Shown here piece by piece: positions 20,163-23,189 of a stretch of 23,189 nucleotides of DNA. Every line of letters begins with the position of its first letter. Position 1 is the stretch's first letter. The notes beneath the pieces were generated by a model that had not been told where the DNA came from, did no database searches, and saw nothing but the letters and a program-made list of their open reading frames with translations. The stretch covers positions 1 to 23,189 of the forward strand of contig JBHJMP010000599.1 in assembly GCA_043381765.1 (NCBI GenBank), in the 5' to 3' direction. The DNA comes from Collodictyon triciliatum (Eukaryota > CRuMs). The position numbers and the translations under genes are program-made.

Positions 20163-22529
20163 CTCGAAGAAATGCGGTTCCAAATACATAAATACTTCTT
20201 GTGTGAGTTCTCTAAATGTGGCGACGTTCAAAAGCCTCCAATTCACTACTTTTGGGAGGTACTCAAATCTATACGCTGGTAACTGTACCCATAAAGAATA
20301 CTTAGAAGATGACGTGGACATATCAATTCAAGATAAGTTATGCCAAAATACAATGCTTTCATATATAAATTACAGGCTTTTTAGGCAACCTACCCCATTA
20401 TGTTGCATATGGTCGGTATGTTCCAACGCCACCATCTCATTGGTATATAATGATTGTTGAGTGAGTTGCTGTTGGTTGTGTATATGTTGTATCTGCTTTA
20501 TTTGTTGAAACTGTTGGAGTTGTTGGAGCTGTTGGAGTTGTTGAAGATGTTGGAGCTGTTGCTGCTGTTGCATCTGTAACTGTAATTGTTGTTGGAGCTG
20601 AAGCTGCTGTTGATGCTGCTGGGAAATAGATTGCTCCGACATTTGAGCCAGTAGATGCCCCTGGATGGCGGCGTGACGGGGGTCAGGTGTCATCGATGAG
20701 TGCGTTGGGAGGCCACCCATAATACCGTCTTGAGTTCTTCGCGCCCGATTTTGAGATAAAGATGGGGGATCTGGCTTCGAGTACATGGTCATTGAGTCTA
20801 GCGTGTATTGTGGCAGGGACGAGCGCTCCGCGTAAGTAGGTTCCGGTATGGGCTTTTGTAAGGCCTTTGGTTCATCTGACCTTTTAGCTAGAAAGATAGA
20901 GTCCTGTGATGTGTAATGGCTGCTAATATTGCCATCCTCATTTCCTCCATCCGAGGAAATCGCTGTTTCACTAATACCATAGCGGAATTCATCCGAGCCA
21001 GATCTTTGACCGAAATCTCTGGTCTGACTCAAGGGGACCAGATTTGAAGATTTACTTGTCGAAACCCTAGCAACTCCAACAGAAGTCACAGGCGAGGATT
21101 CAATAGCTGAGGGTAAGTTTGTGATTGACGTCCCATACGGAAAATCAAGACCACCGGAAATGGCACCAGCTGAGGCGGTGTGGTAGTCCTCGGCGTGGTA
21201 GATGTTCCTTCCGACTGATGTGGTTAGCAGCTTTTCCTTAAAAAAATGTTAAAATTTGTGTCGGTTATTATTATTTTTTTAAAAAAAGCACCATTGAATC
21301 AAGATATTATATTAGATATTCGTGGCTTTACAGGGGCTACTTGGTGATGCGAAGTAGATGCAATTTCTTCTTTTGAGGCAACATATTCCCTCCATACACT
21401 GATAACCTGAATTGAATTTACAGATTGACAATGGTGAGTTGGACTTTGTCTTACTCATGAAAAAATAGGACCTTACAATTCTTGTTTTAAAATAAACCAT
21501 TGATTATTTCAATGAAACAACCTCTGGCTTGATTCGCGTGAAGTAGGAGGCATTAGGTTCTAGAACAACAAATCCATTGACTACACGCTCAGGCTTTGTA
21601 CTTCCTTCCTTCAAGATTTCTACAAATGGGCTCCACCTTGATGAAAAATCAAGTCGACAGCCATTTATAAGATAACAACAGAGTAAATAGTGTATCAATT
21701 TAGCGAGTTTATGCAAGCTGTGCGAAAAATTCGAAATATATCCTGAATGTAGATGATTTTTACAGCAAACGTTTCAAAGATACCAATATTTTCATGCATT
21801 ATCAGAAGGGAATAAAGAGAGGGTGTATAATTTTGGCGTGTGCAAGAATATGACGAATACAATTCACAATGTCCGGGCCGAATTAAATAAATTTATAAAG
21901 TTATAAAGTTTTGATTCCAACTATTGCGTAAGTGGAATATTAACTGAAAAAAAAGTACCTCCCAAACTGTTTAGCAACGAACAGGCGATTCTTTGTAAGT
22001 AAGCGGAATCGATCACCATCAATACTCACGGTGAATTGCTTTGTAACTCGAGTTTGTATTTTTGGCGTGCGATTGCGCTTGGGTGATAAGTCTATGACAA
22101 ACATACATTTTCATAATATATACACAGGGAAAAAAAGTTAATGAATTCACAATTATTTGAAAGTAGCGGCTAAGCTATATGTATCCAACAAAAAGGAAAA
22201 TGAGGTAGCAAAATCCAAAGCGGTGTAGGTGTGTTTTTGTGAGGATGGAGGACATGTGGCGCGCGAATGATTTATGCTTTCATACAGGCTTCGGTGGTGG
22301 GGTTCATAGGTGAAAAGAATGTGGAAGGGAAAACAGAGAAAACAAATATACGCGTCGCCTTCGTACTTTCAGCTTCATCTTTTTGACTCTCAATCAAGAC
22401 ATGATCGGGCTTGTCCTGTGAATCGGCGTTGCTTCTTCTTCGAGCCCCTTCATGCGGTATGGCACTTGCTGCTTCCAGCGGCAGAGGCTGCTCGTCTGCT
22501 GTGTTGGGCAGAAAGGCAATATTGTCCAT
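19254..22529 (-). CDS. glutamine-rich protein of unknown family, 8 exons
   Basis: Exons 5' to 3': 22529-22367, 22091-21959, 21717-21522, 21406-21341, 21236-20394, 20300-20160, 19757-19665, 19493-19254 (last end uncertain); phases agree and give about 624 aa. The N-terminal 54 residues are acidic and polar. Residues 55-190 look globular (KQFTVSIDGDRFRLL, VVNGFVVLEPNASYF, VISVWREYV). From about 190 to 470 it is Ser/Thr-rich and then strongly Gln-rich, with Q/L/H repeats encoded at 20461-20640. The last exons again look folded (RFEYLPKVVNWRLLNVATF, DSIIAYVAYDIPGHSFTI). Q-rich tracts are common in transcriptional and RNA regulators, but no DNA-binding domain is recognised, so no function is assigned. 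Exon 3 may start about 90 nt later in the same frame. The intron between exons 6 and 7 contains the assembly gap. Confidence 0.62.
19868..19966. repeat. (CAA)n trinucleotide microsatellite at the gap edge
   Basis: About 33 perfect ACA/CAA units running directly into the N block. It lies in a predicted intron of the minus-strand glutamine-rich gene. The true length is unknown because the assembly stops inside it. Confidence 0.95.
19967..20066. other. assembly gap (100 N)
   Basis: Exactly 100 unknown bases, the usual placeholder for a gap of unknown size. It joins a (CAA)n repeat to a poly(A) run, so the two sides are not shown to be adjacent. Confidence 0.98.
20067..20158. repeat. 92-bp homopolymer A run
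   Basis: Uninterrupted A run between the N gap and coding exon 6 of the minus-strand gene. On the coding strand it directly follows the predicted donor as a T run. It could be a microsatellite, the poly(A) tail of a retroelement hidden in the gap, or a sequencing or assembly artefact. Confidence 0.9.
20461..20640 (-). repeat. imperfect CAA/CAG tract encoding poly-Gln with Leu and His
   Basis: Coding repeat inside exon 5 of the glutamine-rich gene. It mixes CAA and CAG with CTC/CTG, ATC and CAT codons, giving short Q-runs broken by L, I, H and M. Codon mixing suggests an old tract kept at the protein level rather than a recent pure expansion. Confidence 0.8.
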
Positions 22530-23089
22530 CGAAGACCACCGGCTAAAAGAAAAGGTAGGATGTTGCGAATTGACGGGGCGATGATAGGTTCGGTAGAATA
22601 ATACAGCATAGCCGCTTTAAAGCCCGGGCGTATTGTGTTTACAGAAGTGATGCTTTTTTTTTATTAATGTATTATGAATAAAAAAAAAAGCATCAAGAGG
22701 CGAGTGAAAAAAAACACAAAGAATGGCGCGGCACTCTAATGTTTAGACGCGTTCGGATGGCTGACAAAAGCGCCTTTTTCATTCACAGTCACTCTTGCTC
22801 TTCACGCCGACTTGTATGCCAGGCAACTCAGGAAGCGCACATAAATAAACGCTTGTCTGGATGGTCTGTGTCTCCGTGGCTTTTCTCCGTATCCTGCGAT
22901 TCTCGCCCGTTCTTCCCTTGTGATGAAAACGATCAAAAATCAAGAATCAAAAGGAACAAAAAATAGGACGAACATTTTTGGAATATATAATTAATTGGAA
23001 AATGTCTGTGTGCGGTGGCATTTTCTATGTTTTCATTCTTTGATTCGCAAATGAAAGCTCCAATTTCAGTCGCGGCGGGCACCGTGATA
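22530..23089. other. upstream region of the glutamine-rich gene, no gene recognised
   Basis: A pyrimidine-rich tract ending in TTTTAG (minus strand) lies 13 bp upstream of the predicted ATG at 22529, suggesting a 5' UTR intron. A plus-strand frame from ATG 22739 (75 aa) has no recognisable motif and is not called. Confidence 0.35.
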
Positions 23090-23189
23090 CAACAAATCAA
23101 AAAACAAATAAAAAAAACACAACAAAAAAACACAAATAAAAAAAAACACAAATAAAAAAACACAAATAAAAAAAAACACAAATAAAAAA
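23090..23189. repeat. A-rich satellite, unit about 15-16 bp (CACAAATAAAAAAAA)
   Basis: At least four to five near-identical copies of a CACAAAT plus A-run unit, running off the window edge. The total length is therefore unknown. Confidence 0.88.

Noticed and set aside
19770-20321. Continuous frame through the N gap
   Set aside because: Made of homopolymer, Ns and trinucleotide repeat; only 20160-20300 looks coding and belongs to the spliced glutamine-rich gene.
22739-22966. Plus-strand 75-aa frame
   Set aside because: No motif, no clear coding bias, and it lies in the probable promoter or 5' UTR of the minus-strand gene.

Overview
The window looks like nuclear DNA of a zoosporic (flagellated), early-diverging fungus, probably chytrid-like. 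Three spliced genes point there together. One is a fungal-type copper-fist transcription factor (11350-12130). One is a large axonemal-dynein-light-chain-domain (AXDND1-like) gene (1483-10220), expected only in organisms with motile cilia. One is an apicortin-type gene (partial p25-alpha plus doublecortin, 17394-18439, minus strand), known from apicomplexans, Trichoplax and chytrid-grade fungi. Genes are intron-rich with GT-AG introns from about 50 nt upward. No rRNA, tRNA, CRISPR array or prokaryotic operon was seen. All exon models were joined by eye, using reading frame, splice dinucleotides and phase.

Layout. 1-710: 3' end of a degraded non-LTR retrotransposon with a short poly(A) tail. 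711-1482: intergenic with a purine-rich microsatellite. 1483-10220 (+): a 29-exon gene for about 1530 aa, with a GC-rich disordered first exon, an axonemal dynein light chain-type domain, long polar linkers and a C-terminal part carrying an EF-hand. 11350-12130 (+): copper-fist regulator with a Mac1-like C-terminal cysteine motif. 12402-12617 and 13547-13789 (both minus): two paralogous small membrane proteins. 14317-14700 (+): small unknown ORF. 14849-16710 (+): seven-exon reticulon-like ER protein with a long amphipathic tail. 16860-17229 (+): doubtful small ORF. 17394-18439 (minus): apicortin. 19254-22529 (minus): eight-exon glutamine-rich protein of unknown family, with a 100-N assembly gap inside one intron. 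22530-23189: no gene recognised, ending in an A-rich satellite.

Functional themes. AXDND1-like protein and apicortin both point to the microtubule cytoskeleton of the zoospore. The copper-fist protein would sense copper and control its homeostasis. The reticulon-like protein would shape ER tubules. Nothing shows that these genes form one pathway; the neighbourhood looks like ordinary eukaryotic gene order. Composition alternates between GC-rich patches (about 1150-2060, 10900-12650, 14330-17500) and AT-rich sequence (most of 2060-10100 and 19200-22300), with the AXDND1-like gene crossing such a boundary between its first and second exon.
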